DNA from: JANMES01 sp038329865
Lineage (GTDB): Bacteria; Planctomycetota; Phycisphaerae; Tepidisphaerales; Tepidisphaeraceae
NCBI GenBank assembly: GCA_038329865.1
Contig: JBBQNK010000014.1
Span: 29,406 to 93,405 of the forward strand
Length of the DNA: 64,000 nucleotides
Reading direction: 5' to 3'
Shown: piece after piece, positions 25,382 to 33,992 of the stretch
How positions within the stretch are numbered: the stretch's first letter is position 1
Layout of the letters: each line of letters begins with the position of its first letter
The notes under the pieces: generated by a model
Database searches by the model: none
What the model saw: the letters and a program-made list of their open reading frames with translations, nothing else
Told to the model about the DNA's origin: nothing
Program-made: the position numbers and the translations under genes

Positions 25382-27787
25382 TCACTTCAGTGGAATTCCC
25401 GCCGCTTTCAGTGCTTCCACAACTTTCATACCGAGTTGGCTTCGGGCGATCGTCCAGTCTTCGTAGCGCTTCGTCCACGCCTGCAAATCGAAAGTCATCC
25501 CGCCGGCGTTGAAGCCGCTCAAGATCGCCTGAGGCAGCGGGTCGTCGGCGACTAATTCATTCTCGCGGGCCGTCTTTAATAGCAGGCTGATGACTTCCTG
25601 CGGATCCGTCCCCGGCACAACGCTTACGCTGACTTGAATCGCGCGCTGGCCGGTGGAGAAAGTCCAGTTGGTGACCTTCTCCGAGATGAATCGGCCGTTG
25701 GGGACGATCAATTCCGAGCCCAGGGTCGTGCGGATGACGCTCGCGCGAATGCCGATTCTGCCGACGACGCCGGTTTGGCCGTCGATTTCGATCGTGTCGC
25801 CGATTTTGATCGGCCGTTCGAAGAGCAGGATGATCCCCGAAACGAAATTGTTGACGATGTTCTGCAGCCCGAAGCCCAATCCGACGCCGAACGCTCCGGC
25901 GAGGATCGTGAACTTCGACAAGTCATACCCCAGCGCGCCAACGGCCGTAAAAAATCCGATCAGCAGCAATATGTAATGCAGCGCGGTGGAAAATGCGTTC
26001 GGCAGGCCGCGCGGGAGATCGAGACGCGGATAAACGTCTTCATCGAGCAGAAATCGAATGAACCGCGAAAGCGTGAACGAAATCCAGATCACCAGGCCGA
26101 AGCTGAATAAATTCCACAGCGAAAGTTGAAGCGGCCCGACGGATAGCGTGGCGGTCAGCCACTGCCACGCCCGAGAAATCACAGGCCCGCGAATGGAGAA
26201 CAGATCAAGAACCATCCACAGCCAGAAGAGCACCACGCCGCCGCGCATCACGCGGGATAGTCGGTGATAAACCAGCTCGCGGTGGTGCTGAACGAGGTTC
26301 AGCAAATTCAGCGGCCACAAACGAAGCGCCGACATGATCAGACCGTCGAGAATCTCGGCGGCGGTGTAGAAGATCATGCCGAGATAGCCGCTGATCAGCG
26401 TGCCGCTGCCGATGAGTCTTCCCAATCCCACGTAACCGGCGGAGTCAGCGATCAATGCGATGACGAAAAGCACGCCCGCGATGCGTAGCAGGAGAGTCAG
26501 GCCCGTCGCCAGTCGGCGATCCAACCCTGTGGCGATATCCTTCACCTTCCCGCCGCGCATCAGCCAGAGCACGAAAAGCACGCCGCCGATCATCTCCACC
26601 AGGAAAAGCAGCCGCGCCGGCAGCGCCTGCGAAGCCACGACGTTGCGCAGCTGATCCCACGCGTAAAACACCGCCAAGCCCGTCAGGGCCGAGTGGTAGC
26701 GGCGGTCGAGCAATTGCCGCAGCAGGTAGATCGACGGAATGACCATCGCCGTGCCGAGGATCACCCACATCAGGTGCGGGGCCTGCGTGTAAATCCAGAT
26801 GCTCGCGACGACGGAGAGAACCAGTCCGGTCGAGACAGGAAAATAAAAGACATCGAACGCGCCCTTCAGATCTGGCTCGGCGGTCGTCCAGGCTTCCACT
26901 CGCCGGCGGACTGCGAAGAGGAACGCGATAATCAGCAGCGTGACCAGCGCGTGCGCAAGAAAAATCTGCCGCCAGCCGCGGGCGTACGTTTTGAGCGCGA
27001 TCAGCTGGTTGGAGAGCGACGTTTGGCTCGCAGTGATGACCGCCTGCGGCGACTGGTTGTTCGCGACGGCCGTCCAGATCGGCTCGGCGTCTTTCGTAAG
27101 CAGCCGACCGACGACCGTGTCGCGGGCGGACTTGATCGCGGCGAGCATCTCGCCGGCGCGCGTGAGCTGCTCGGCTGCAAGATTCTGCTTGGCGATGATC
27201 AACGTGCGGCCCTTCTCGGCGTCGCCACGCACGGTGTAGATTTTTTCAAGCAACGCCTGCGCCCGTTGAACGACCTCGGCCGGCGCGTCTGACTCGCGGG
27301 CCTGGCTCGTGCGGTCCCACCACACTTTCGCCAGGTCGGCCAATGTTTGAACATTCTGATCCAGCCGCGTCGCCCGCATGGTGAGATCGCGCTTGGCATC
27401 GGCCAGTTTGGAATTCCACTCCTGCCACGTTTCAGTGAGCGAGCGCAGCGAATCCACCGACGGATGCGAATAGATCGTGAGCCGATCTTCCTCGATCCGC
27501 GCTTCAATCTCAGCCTTAATCTGCGGCAGATCATCCGCGATCGGCGGGTGTAGCGATTCCGGCGTGAGATTCGCCTGAATACCACGAACGACAGCCGCCG
27601 CGGCATCCATTTGGCCGTTGATCTCGGCCAGCGCAATCACTGGGGCCGTGGTGGGCGCGGTGGTCGGTACGGTAGTGGGCGAAGTCGTGGGCTGCGACGT
27701 CGGCTTCTCAGGGACCTGGGCGTGGCTAATGCTTGTCGAGATCGCGACGGCGAGCCACAGCGCAAGCTGGAATCCGAGACGTCGCAT
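25382..27787 (-). CDS. MscS/MscK-family mechanosensitive channel
   Basis: An 801-residue member of the large MscS branch (MscK/YbdG-like layout). A signal peptide (MRRLGFQLALWLAVAISTSISHAQ) leads into a Pro/Thr-rich stretch and a periplasmic helical domain (to about 265). Many membrane helices follow (about 275-600), then the pore helix and beta domain (GAFGVGLGFGLQNIVNNFVSGIILLFERP, with IKIGDTIEIDGQTGVVGRIG). It opens under membrane tension to release solutes on osmotic downshock. I use the ATG at 27787, which starts a clean signal peptide; an ATG at 27823 would add 12 residues. It ends 40 bp past the tRNA-Cys gene in convergent orientation. Confidence 0.9.
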   Translation of the reverse strand: MRRLGFQLALWLAVAISTSISHAQVPEKPTSQPTTSPTTVPTTAPTTAPVIALAEINGQMDAAAAVVRGIQANLTPESLHPPIADDLPQIKAEIEARIEEDRLTIYSHPSVDSLRSLTETWQEWNSKLADAKRDLTMRATRLDQNVQTLADLAKVWWDRTSQARESDAPAEVVQRAQALLEKIYTVRGDAEKGRTLIIAKQNLAAEQLTRAGEMLAAIKSARDTVVGRLLTKDAEPIWTAVANNQSPQAVITASQTSLSNQLIALKTYARGWRQIFLAHALVTLLIIAFLFAVRRRVEAWTTAEPDLKGAFDVFYFPVSTGLVLSVVASIWIYTQAPHLMWVILGTAMVIPSIYLLRQLLDRRYHSALTGLAVFYAWDQLRNVVASQALPARLLFLVEMIGGVLFVLWLMRGGKVKDIATGLDRRLATGLTLLLRIAGVLFVIALIADSAGYVGLGRLIGSGTLISGYLGMIFYTAAEILDGLIMSALRLWPLNLLNLVQHHRELVYHRLSRVMRGGVVLFWLWMVLDLFSIRGPVISRAWQWLTATLSVGPLQLSLWNLFSFGLVIWISFTLSRFIRFLLDEDVYPRLDLPRGLPNAFSTALHYILLLIGFFTAVGALGYDLSKFTILAGAFGVGLGFGLQNIVNNFVSGIILLFERPIKIGDTIEIDGQTGVVGRIGIRASVIRTTLGSELIVPNGRFISEKVTNWTFSTGQRAIQVSVSVVPGTDPQEVISLLLKTARENELVADDPLPQAILSGFNAGGMTFDLQAWTKRYEDWTIARSQLGMKVVEALKAAGIPLK

Positions 27788-27824
27788 GCTTTGAGTGTAG
27801 GCGACGCGCTGCATTGCCGCCAAA

Positions 27825-27856
27825 GAAAATGGGCCGAAGCAACTCGCTCCGGCCCA
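27825..27856 (-). terminator. Terminator downstream of ilvC
   Basis: TGGGCCG (27830-27836) pairs with CGGCCCA (27850-27856). Read on the minus strand the stem is followed by TTTTCTTT. It lies 25 bp past the ilvC stop. Confidence 0.65.
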
Positions 27857-27880
27857 TCGTCAAATCCTATTGATCCAATT

Positions 27881-28903
27881 TTACGACGCCTTCGGCGGCT
27901 CTTTTGCCTTCAGCCAGGGCATCATCTTCCGCAGCTTGCGGCCGGTGACTTCGACCGGGTGGGTGTTGTCGGCTTCATACAGGCGCTTGAAGTTCTTCAT
28001 GCCGCCTTCGTACTCGGCGCGCCAGCCTTTGGCGAACGTGCCGTCCTGGATGTCGGTCAGGATCTTCTTCATCGTCTTCTTCGTTTCATTGGTGACGATC
28101 TTCGGCCCGGTGATCAGGTCGCCCCATTCGGCGGTGTTGCTGATGCTGTAACGCATGTAATCGAGGCCGCCCTGGTAGATCAGGTCGACGATGAGCTTCA
28201 CCTCGTGCACGCACTCGAAGTACGCCATCTCCGGCGGGTAGCCGGCTTCGGTGAGGGTTTCAAAACCGGCCTTGATGAGGGCCGACAATCCGCCGCAGAG
28301 GACGGCCTGTTCGCCGAACAGGTCGGTCTCGCATTCGTCTTTGAAATTGGTTTCGATGATGCCCGATCGAGCTCCGCCGACACCCGCCGCCCACGCCAGC
28401 GCGATGCCGCGGGCCTTGCCGCTGGCGTCCTGGTGAACCGCCATCAGGCAGGGCACGCCGCCGCCTTTTTCGAACTCGCTGCGGACGAGATGGCCGGGGC
28501 CTTTCGGGGCGACCATGATCACGTCCACATCTTTCGGCGGGGTGATGGTCTTGAAGTGAACGTTGAACCCGTGCGTGAAGCCGAGCGTCTTGCCCTTAGT
28601 CAAGTTCGGCTCGATCGACTTCTTGTACACCTCCGGCTGCACTTCATCCGGCAGGGTGACGATGATCAGATCAGCCTTCTTCACCGCGTCTTCGACGCTG
28701 AAGAGTTCAAACCCGCGCTCGAGAGCCAGCTTGCCATTGGCGGATTCCTTGCGGTTGGCGACGATCACTTTCACGCCGCTGTCGCGAAGGTTCTGCCCGT
28801 GGGCATGCCCCTGGCTGCCGAAGCCGAGAATGGCGACGGTCTTGCCTTTCAGTGCGTCAATCGGGGCGTCTTTTTCGTACAACATTTTCAGCGGCTCAGG
28901 CAT
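27881..28903 (-). CDS. ilvC: Ketol-acid reductoisomerase (class I)
   Basis: IlvC isomerises and reduces acetolactate or acetohydroxybutyrate with NAD(P)H in valine, leucine and isoleucine synthesis. The 340-residue length is that of the short class I form. The Rossmann loop is AILGFGSQGHAHGQNL, and the metal site residues sit in DLFGEQAVLCGG and ECVHEVKLIVDLIY. The phosphate-binding loop ANRKES suggests NADPH preference, inferred from the basic residue. It stands alone, with its own promoter and terminator and no ilvB/ilvN beside it. Confidence 0.96.
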   Translation of the reverse strand: MPEPLKMLYEKDAPIDALKGKTVAILGFGSQGHAHGQNLRDSGVKVIVANRKESANGKLALERGFELFSVEDAVKKADLIIVTLPDEVQPEVYKKSIEPNLTKGKTLGFTHGFNVHFKTITPPKDVDVIMVAPKGPGHLVRSEFEKGGGVPCLMAVHQDASGKARGIALAWAAGVGGARSGIIETNFKDECETDLFGEQAVLCGGLSALIKAGFETLTEAGYPPEMAYFECVHEVKLIVDLIYQGGLDYMRYSISNTAEWGDLITGPKIVTNETKKTMKKILTDIQDGTFAKGWRAEYEGGMKNFKRLYEADNTHPVEVTGRKLRKMMPWLKAKEPPKAS

Positions 28904-28932
28904 GCATGATCCTTTGTAAAATCGAGCCGGGC

Positions 28933-28961
28933 AATGTATCGGGAAGCGATTTAGGTGTCAA
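28933..28961 (-). promoter_or_regulatory. Sigma-70-type promoter of ilvC
   Basis: On the minus strand there is a perfect TTGACA (28956-28961), a 17-bp spacer and TACATT (28933-28938), giving a leader of about 25 nt that contains an AAGGA ribosome site just before the ATG at 28903. Confidence 0.75.
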
Positions 28962-29012
28962 AAGAAGAGCCGGCGGGGGGCCTTAGAGGACACGAAGAAC
29001 ACCGAGGCTGAC

Positions 29013-29078
29013 GTAGGGCAGGTTTCAACCTGCCGTTATCGTCGGTCGATCAGAACGGCAGGTTGAAACCTGCCCTAC
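29013..29078. repeat. Perfect nested inverted repeat, 25-bp arms
   Basis: Arms at 29013-29037 and 29054-29078 are exact reverse complements with a 16-nt loop. Each arm holds its own hairpin GGCAGGTT-TC-AACCTGCC. It can form one long stem or two short ones. The design is the same as at 1091-1150 and 47037-47105. It lies upstream of the ilvC promoter and just past the end of the next minus-strand gene. Confidence 0.92.
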
Positions 29079-29097
29079 AAAAAAGAAGCCGACCAGT

Positions 29098-29619
29098 TCA
29101 AAAGGTCACATAGACGCCAAGATCACGCAGAGCGCAAGCGCGGAGCAGTTCGACGAACGGACGTAATTTCGGCATTTGCGCGGACACACCTTCCAGGCGA
29201 AGCGACGAATCCGCGACCCGCTCGGGCGTTTGAAAATAAGTGCCTTGGCGGCCCGGGTCGAATCCCCGACCATTCGGGCCGATTGCGGTGCCGAGCAACG
29301 CGACACGATCCGACTCGCGAAGTTGGCTATCTATCACGATCCAGTCGTTGGCTAGGCCTTGATCGTCTGACGGATCGTAAAAGCGAGTCAGTGCGAAATC
29401 GCCGTATTCGTGTACGTCACGGTTTTTCAGCATCGTCTCCCACTCGGCATCAAGGGGCTCACCCGCATATGGATCGCTCAACTCGTCGCGGTGTGCATTG
29501 ATGTACCGCTTGATGCAATTGACGTCACCGTCCTCAAGTGCGGCTAGGAGAATCGCGTGCAGTTCATCGGCTTCAAAGGCCCGCCAGTCGAACGCATAGG
29601 CTTTGTGCGACATCGACAT
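29098..29619 (-). CDS. Hypothetical protein
   Basis: A 173-residue soluble protein with no signal peptide or membrane helix. It is acidic with many aromatic residues (AYAFDWRAFEADELHAILLAALEDGD). A predicted helix pair is followed by a mixed part with GDFALTRFYDPSDD and IVIDSQLRESD. I do not recognise the family. The frame stays open upstream to 29733, but those 38 residues are read from the interspersed repeat array, so I start at the ATG at 29619; an ATG two codons later is equally possible. It is flanked by repeats on both sides, which suggests a mobile or recently acquired locus. Confidence 0.6.
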   Translation of the reverse strand: MSMSHKAYAFDWRAFEADELHAILLAALEDGDVNCIKRYINAHRDELSDPYAGEPLDAEWETMLKNRDVHEYGDFALTRFYDPSDDQGLANDWIVIDSQLRESDRVALLGTAIGPNGRGFDPGRQGTYFQTPERVADSSLRLEGVSAQMPKLRPFVELLRACALRDLGVYVTF

Positions 29620-29672
29620 GGGCAGCAACCTCCGCCGTAGGCGGCTAAAAACGTAACGGGTGCAATTAATTC

Positions 29673-30330
29673 GGGGAATACAAAGGGGAATACAAAGGGG
29701 ACATTTCTGATTGGGGGAATACAAAGGGGACATTTCTGATTGAAATGAGAAATGTCCCTTTATCCGTCCTGATTGAAATGAGAAATGTCCCTTTATCCGT
29801 CCTCCGTCCCGAAATGAGAAATGTCCCTTTATCCGTCCCCGAAATGAGAAATGTCCCTTTATCCGTCCCTAAATTGTAGTCGGCGGGGGAATTTCAGGCG
29901 ATCCGGGGGAATACAAAGGGGGGGGGAATACAAAGGGGACATTTCTGATTGAAATGAGAAATGTCCCATTATCCGTCCCCTGATTGACATGAGAAATGTC
30001 CCGGTAGCCGTCCCCAGCGGCGGGCGAACGACGCGGCTTAACCAGGAAAAGCAGATTTGTCGTCGCGCCCAAGCGCTGCGAAGTGACTCGCGAGCGCTGC
30101 GCAGTGACTCGCGAGCGCTGCGCAGTGACGTGCGAGCGCTGTGAAATGGCTCGCGAGCGCTGTGAAGTGACTTGCGAGCGCTACGCAGTGCCCCGCGAGC
30201 GCTGTCGGATGACTCGCAACTAGGGGGAATACAAAGGGGGAATACAAAGGGGACATTTCTGATTGGGGAATACAAAGGGGACATTTCTGATTGAAATGAG
30301 AAATGTCCCTTTATCCGTCTCCTTTATCCG
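29673..30330. repeat. Dense array of interspersed palindromic repeats
   Basis: Two related 28 to 29-bp units alternate. Unit B is GAAATGAGAAATGTCCCTTT plus ATCCGTCC, with copies at about 29742, 29775, 29811, 29841, 29951, 29986 (degenerate) and 30293. Unit A is GGGGAATACAAAGGGGACAT plus TTCTGATTG, with full or partial copies at about 29673, 29714, 29905, 30223 and 30266. A and B are approximate reverse complements of each other, so neighbouring A-B pairs can fold into hairpins. No gene is credible inside. The array resembles REP/BIME clusters; no RAYT transposase is seen nearby. Confidence 0.85.
30073..30219. repeat. 21-bp tandem repeat, seven copies
   Basis: Seven consecutive 21-bp units with consensus GCGCTGCGCAGTGACTCGCGA (one base varies freely at several positions) occupy exactly 147 bp. 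The unit is a multiple of three and two minus-strand frames stay open across it, reading as heptapeptide repeats. It interrupts the palindrome array at 29673-30330 and could be a variable-number locus. Confidence 0.9.
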
Positions 30331-30435
30331 TCTCCCAAGGCGGATAACGTATCAGCATTCAACGGCCGGCCGGGCACCGCGCCGCGTTGGAATCACAAGG
30401 ACCGTTCCGCCCGGCCGGTCCGTTGCAGTGCGGGG

Positions 30436-30882
30436 TTATCCACCGCTAGCCGCCGCGACATCGAAGGCACGAAGTACGCTCTTTGACTTTAGCTCCTCAA
30501 GCAGCGCGGCGGTCACACCCGGACCCGTGACGACACATTCAGGATGGAAGTTGTCGTACGCTCCCAGTTCCAGCACGCCGTTCCGCTCAATCTGGACGTG
30601 GATGATCGCGCGCTTCAGCCCTGCGGCCATCACCTGTTTTAAGATAGGAGTGGCCGTTTCCGTCGTCAGGCGAAGCACGACGAAATCCTGACGCGGCAAC
30701 AGCGTGTTGCGCTTCAGAACGTCCGTCTCCTCACGGCTGACGATGAGGTCGTCGGAGAACCGGCAGTGCGACAGGTCTCCCTCCAGGGAGATGCGGGCGT
30801 CACCGGCAAGCTCGTCCATCAGCCGGCGCAAGAATCCCGGCTTGTCGCGGACGACTGGGTTATGGATGACACCGTGCGCCAT
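30436..30882 (-). CDS. Hypothetical protein
   Basis: A 148-residue soluble protein of unknown family. The N terminus (HNPVVRDKPGFLRRLMDELAGDARISLEGDLSHCRF) is followed by an alternating pattern of strands (FVVLRLTTETATPIL; RAIIHVQIERNGVLELGAYDNF) and a C-terminal helix (VTAALLEELKSKSVL). The C-terminal two thirds could fold as a small alpha/beta sandwich. A TATAAT (minus strand, about 30899-30904) lies 16 nt upstream of the ATG. It stands between the repeat array and a perfect palindrome, with no functional partner. Confidence 0.65.
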   Translation of the reverse strand: MAHGVIHNPVVRDKPGFLRRLMDELAGDARISLEGDLSHCRFSDDLIVSREETDVLKRNTLLPRQDFVVLRLTTETATPILKQVMAAGLKRAIIHVQIERNGVLELGAYDNFHPECVVTGPGVTAALLEELKSKSVLRAFDVAAASGG

Positions 30883-30944
30883 AGGTGGATAACCTACTAT
30901 TATACTGCGTCACGCGCAAGATAACGTTCCGCTGCGATGTCTGT

Positions 30945-30975
30945 TTAATCTGGCGGACTCAGTCCGCCAGATTAA
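30945..30975. repeat. Perfect 15-bp palindrome
   Basis: TTAATCTGGCGGACT and its exact reverse complement are separated by a single base. It looks like one arm of the nested palindromes elsewhere in the window. No T-run follows, so it is more likely a REP-like element than a terminator. Confidence 0.85.
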
Positions 30976-31116
30976 TAGCTCAAATTGGAAACCGCAATTC
31001 TGATTCTATGTTCAAACTTCAACAAACCTATCGATTTTGGCAAGCCCTGTCGGTTGGAAACGATCAACCTTCTTTCGACGCCATGAAAATCCAGTAATGG
31101 CCAATGCCGATTTCGT

Positions 31117-33036
31117 TCAATCGAGGGCGCGGATTTCGGCGTTGGCTTGGCGCAGGCGGCGGGCGAGGGTTTGGCCGGTGTTGCGGTAGAGTTTGAGCAG
31201 CAGGGTGGGGTGGGACGGGGCCGCGTCGTGCAAGGCGGAGATCGGCAGGACGAGGCAGGTGGTCGGGGCATCGGCGATGACGTCGGCGGTGCGGGGGCCG
31301 CCTTCGAAGAGGGAGAGTTCGCCGAAGGTCACGCCTTCGCCGACGGAGCCGAGGCGGCGTTTGCGGTGGTCGCCGGGGCGCTTCACGCTGATTGTGGCGC
31401 TGCCGGAGACGAGCATGAAGAGTTCATCGGCCTGGTCTCCTTCACGGACGATCGGTTCGTCGGCCTTGAAGTGCCGCGTGAGCAGGAGGGAGCCGAGCAG
31501 CTCGAGTTCGGCCGCGTCGAGATCGGCGGCGATGTCCATGCCTGCGAGCGAGATGATCTCTGATTCCGAATCGCTTTCGCGCTGGGCTTTCTCGATGAGG
31601 CGGTCCTCGCACCATTCGATGGCTTCGTCGACGGTATCGACGAAATCTTTTTCGCTCCAGGGAAGAATGGTGGCGCGCAAAAGTTCGTCGCGCAGCGCAT
31701 GCGGCAGGCCGGCGAAGATCAATTGAACTTCCTGGCGCGCAAGGTATTCCCTGTCGTCGGCCAGGAGGGATTGGGCACTGTGATCCACGCGGCTGATGTG
31801 GCGGCCGTCAAGGATGAGGTACTGAACGCCGTCGAGTTCTGCTTCGATCTTGCGGACGACGCGTTCGATGGAGGCGAAGAACAGATCGCCTTGCAGCTCG
31901 TGGACCTGAATGCCCGAGCCGACCTGGTCGAGAATCGCCTGGTGGCTCGGGCGGCGGATGCGCTTCGATCGGACCTGGCTGCAGCGGTAACTTCGCCGCA
32001 GCGCCACGCTCAGCGGCATGTTCTTGTCGAACAGGTGGAGATTGAAGTGGGAGGAAAGATCTTCGCACACGCCGATGCCGCGCACGCTGTTGCCTTGCGA
32101 ATCCAGCGGCGGCGAGAAAACGCCAATGCCGAACTGCCCCGGCAGCACGGCGATGATTCCGCCGGCCACGCCGCTCTTGGCGGGCAGGCCGACGCGGTAA
32201 ATCCACTCGCCGGAGAAATCGTACATCCCGCAACTGCTCATGACGCTGAGGAGGTTGCGCATGTACTTCGGTTCCAGCGCGGCTTCGCCCGTGATGGGAT
32301 TCACGCCATTGTTCGCCAGCGTGGCGGCCATGATCGCCAGGTGCCGGGCGGTGACGAGGATGGAGCACTGCTTGAAGTAGAGATCGAGGTGATCCTCCAC
32401 CGGTTCCTCGATCATATTGGAGTTGAGTTCGAGGTAAGTGATGGCGCGGTTGCGATGGCCGGTGGATTTTTCAGAGCGGTAGACGGATTCATCAATCGCC
32501 AGCGGCTCGCCGGCGAAGCGGCGGAAGAGATCGAGGATGCGTTCGAGCCGAATATCGTAGGTGTTGCCTTCCACCATGGCGGTGGTGGCGATCGCGCCGG
32601 CGTTGACCATCGGATTGAACGGGCGATTGCCGCGCTCGTCGAAGACGATGGAGTTGAACGCTTCGCCGGTCGGCTCAACGCCGACATGGCGGAGCACGTG
32701 CTCCTGCCCGCGGTCCGCCAGCGCCAAGCCGTACACGAATGGCTTGGAGATCGACTGAATCGTGAACGGCAGTCGGGAGTCGCCGACTTCGTAGACGGTG
32801 CCATCGAGCGTAGCCATGGCGATGCCGAAGACGTTGGGATCGGCTTTGGCGAGTTCAGGAATGTAGGTGGCGACTTGGCCGGAGGTATCAGCCTTGTGAC
32901 GACGATGGATCTCCGCGAGCCGTCGGTAGATGGCGGAGTCGCTTGGCGAAGATTCGGGCATTTTTTCTGATCGCGGCGGTTCGGGCGGAACAATATCAGA
33001 TACATCGCGACGATTGCAAATGAAACTGACGGTCAT
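31117..33036 (-). CDS. glsA: Glutaminase-STAS-cNMP-binding fusion protein
   Basis: A 639-residue, three-domain protein. Residues about 45-340 are a serine-dependent glutaminase (GlsA; L-glutamine to glutamate and ammonia), with the beta-lactamase-like nucleophile in TIQSISKPF, plus FNPMVNAGAIA and SCGMYDFSGEW. Residues about 355-460 form a STAS domain (VQYLILDGRHISRVD). A cyclic-nucleotide-binding domain follows (about 495-630; FKADEPIVREGDQADELFMLVSGSA and the cap VTFGELSLFEGGPRTADV). Catalysis may thus be gated by cAMP or a similar ligand. The ATG at 33036 overlaps the mutM stop (ATGA); an ATG at 32961 is an alternative. Confidence 0.9.
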   Translation of the reverse strand: MTVSFICNRRDVSDIVPPEPPRSEKMPESSPSDSAIYRRLAEIHRRHKADTSGQVATYIPELAKADPNVFGIAMATLDGTVYEVGDSRLPFTIQSISKPFVYGLALADRGQEHVLRHVGVEPTGEAFNSIVFDERGNRPFNPMVNAGAIATTAMVEGNTYDIRLERILDLFRRFAGEPLAIDESVYRSEKSTGHRNRAITYLELNSNMIEEPVEDHLDLYFKQCSILVTARHLAIMAATLANNGVNPITGEAALEPKYMRNLLSVMSSCGMYDFSGEWIYRVGLPAKSGVAGGIIAVLPGQFGIGVFSPPLDSQGNSVRGIGVCEDLSSHFNLHLFDKNMPLSVALRRSYRCSQVRSKRIRRPSHQAILDQVGSGIQVHELQGDLFFASIERVVRKIEAELDGVQYLILDGRHISRVDHSAQSLLADDREYLARQEVQLIFAGLPHALRDELLRATILPWSEKDFVDTVDEAIEWCEDRLIEKAQRESDSESEIISLAGMDIAADLDAAELELLGSLLLTRHFKADEPIVREGDQADELFMLVSGSATISVKRPGDHRKRRLGSVGEGVTFGELSLFEGGPRTADVIADAPTTCLVLPISALHDAAPSHPTLLLKLYRNTGQTLARRLRQANAEIRALD

Positions 33037-33842
33037 GCGCTCGAGCGCTTCTGGCATTGCGGGCAGAAATGCGTGGATCGGCCGGTGAGTACGATCCGGC
33101 GGATCGAGGTTTTGCAGGTTCGGCAGGGTTGGTCGGCCCGGTCGTAGACTTTGTGGAGCTTCTGAAACGAGCCGCGTTCGCCGTTGGCGTCGACGTAATC
33201 GCGAAGGCTGCTGCCGCGAGCTTTGATGGACCGCCGCAAGACCTGCTTGATCGCGCGGCTGAGTCGCTGGATTTGAGCCGGCGAGAGTTTGTTGGCGGGC
33301 ATCAGCGGGTGAACGCCGGCGACGAAGAGGGATTCGTCCACATAGATATTGCCCAATCCGGCGATCAGGTATTGATCGAGCAGGGCGGATTTGATCGCCC
33401 GCCGGGTGCCGGCGAGGCGTTTGCCGAATTCGGCGGATCGGAGGGAAAGCGGTTCTGGACCGAGGGCGGGGTCGTCGGGGCTTTGGCCCATCCACCAGAT
33501 GCCGCCGAACCGCCGGGGATCAACGAATCTCAGCTCGGATTCGCCGAATTCGATCACCAGATGGGTGTGCGGCGCGCGGGGCTGTTCCGGCCTCGTCACG
33601 GTCAGTCGTCCGGACATGCCGAGGTGAATGTAAAACCGATTACAGTCGTCGAGCGAGAAAACAATCCGCTTGGCCCGCCGGTGGATAGTTAGAACGAGTT
33701 TCCCAGCTAGCAGTTGAGCTAAATCGAAGCCCGCAGGGGTGAGAATGTCGCCTCTCAAATGCTTGACCGCTGTAATCTTACGATTGATGAGAATCGGCGC
33801 GAGCGAATCAACAACGGTCTGTACTTCGGGTAGTTCAGGCAT
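33033..33842 (-). CDS. mutM: Formamidopyrimidine-DNA glycosylase
   Basis: MutM/Fpg removes oxidised purines such as 8-oxoguanine and nicks the abasic site. The 269-residue protein begins MPELPEVQTVV, where Pro2 is the catalytic nucleophile and Glu3 assists. The helix-two-turn-helix DQYLIAGLGNIYVDESLF is intact. The C-terminal zinc finger has the spacing Cx2C-x16-Cx2C (CRTC..CPQC). It is the first gene of a two-gene minus-strand unit and is translationally coupled to the glutaminase fusion, an odd pairing. It is divergent from moxR with 150 bp between. Confidence 0.95.
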   Translation of the reverse strand: MPELPEVQTVVDSLAPILINRKITAVKHLRGDILTPAGFDLAQLLAGKLVLTIHRRAKRIVFSLDDCNRFYIHLGMSGRLTVTRPEQPRAPHTHLVIEFGESELRFVDPRRFGGIWWMGQSPDDPALGPEPLSLRSAEFGKRLAGTRRAIKSALLDQYLIAGLGNIYVDESLFVAGVHPLMPANKLSPAQIQRLSRAIKQVLRRSIKARGSSLRDYVDANGERGSFQKLHKVYDRADQPCRTCKTSIRRIVLTGRSTHFCPQCQKRSSA

Positions 33843-33992
33843 GGGAACTTTTGTGGCTTGGCGGCGTCTGAGTCTTTAATTGCAAGGAGTATAGCACGCG
33901 AGTACATTGCAGTGGACTGTGGAGCACCTGCCGAGTTCCCCCGTCGTGTCAGACCGTCCCTATATTGTTTTTTCATCCGCTGGAGAGCAAAC

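Noticed and set aside
29620..29733. Upstream extension of the hypothetical gene at 29098
   Set aside because: The added 38 residues begin MSPLYSP like the other repeat-derived frame and come from array units.
29859..30284. Minus-strand frame of 141 codons across the repeat array
   Set aside because: Its N terminus and much of its body are read from interspersed units A and B and from the 21-bp tandem repeat. No domain or ribosome site supports it.
29673..30330. CRISPR array
   Set aside because: The units are palindromic and alternate in orientation. There are no equal-length unique spacers, and no cas gene is present.
30885..31097. Plus-strand frame of 70 codons
   Set aside because: It runs through the perfect palindrome at 30945-30975, has no ribosome site and no recognisable fold.
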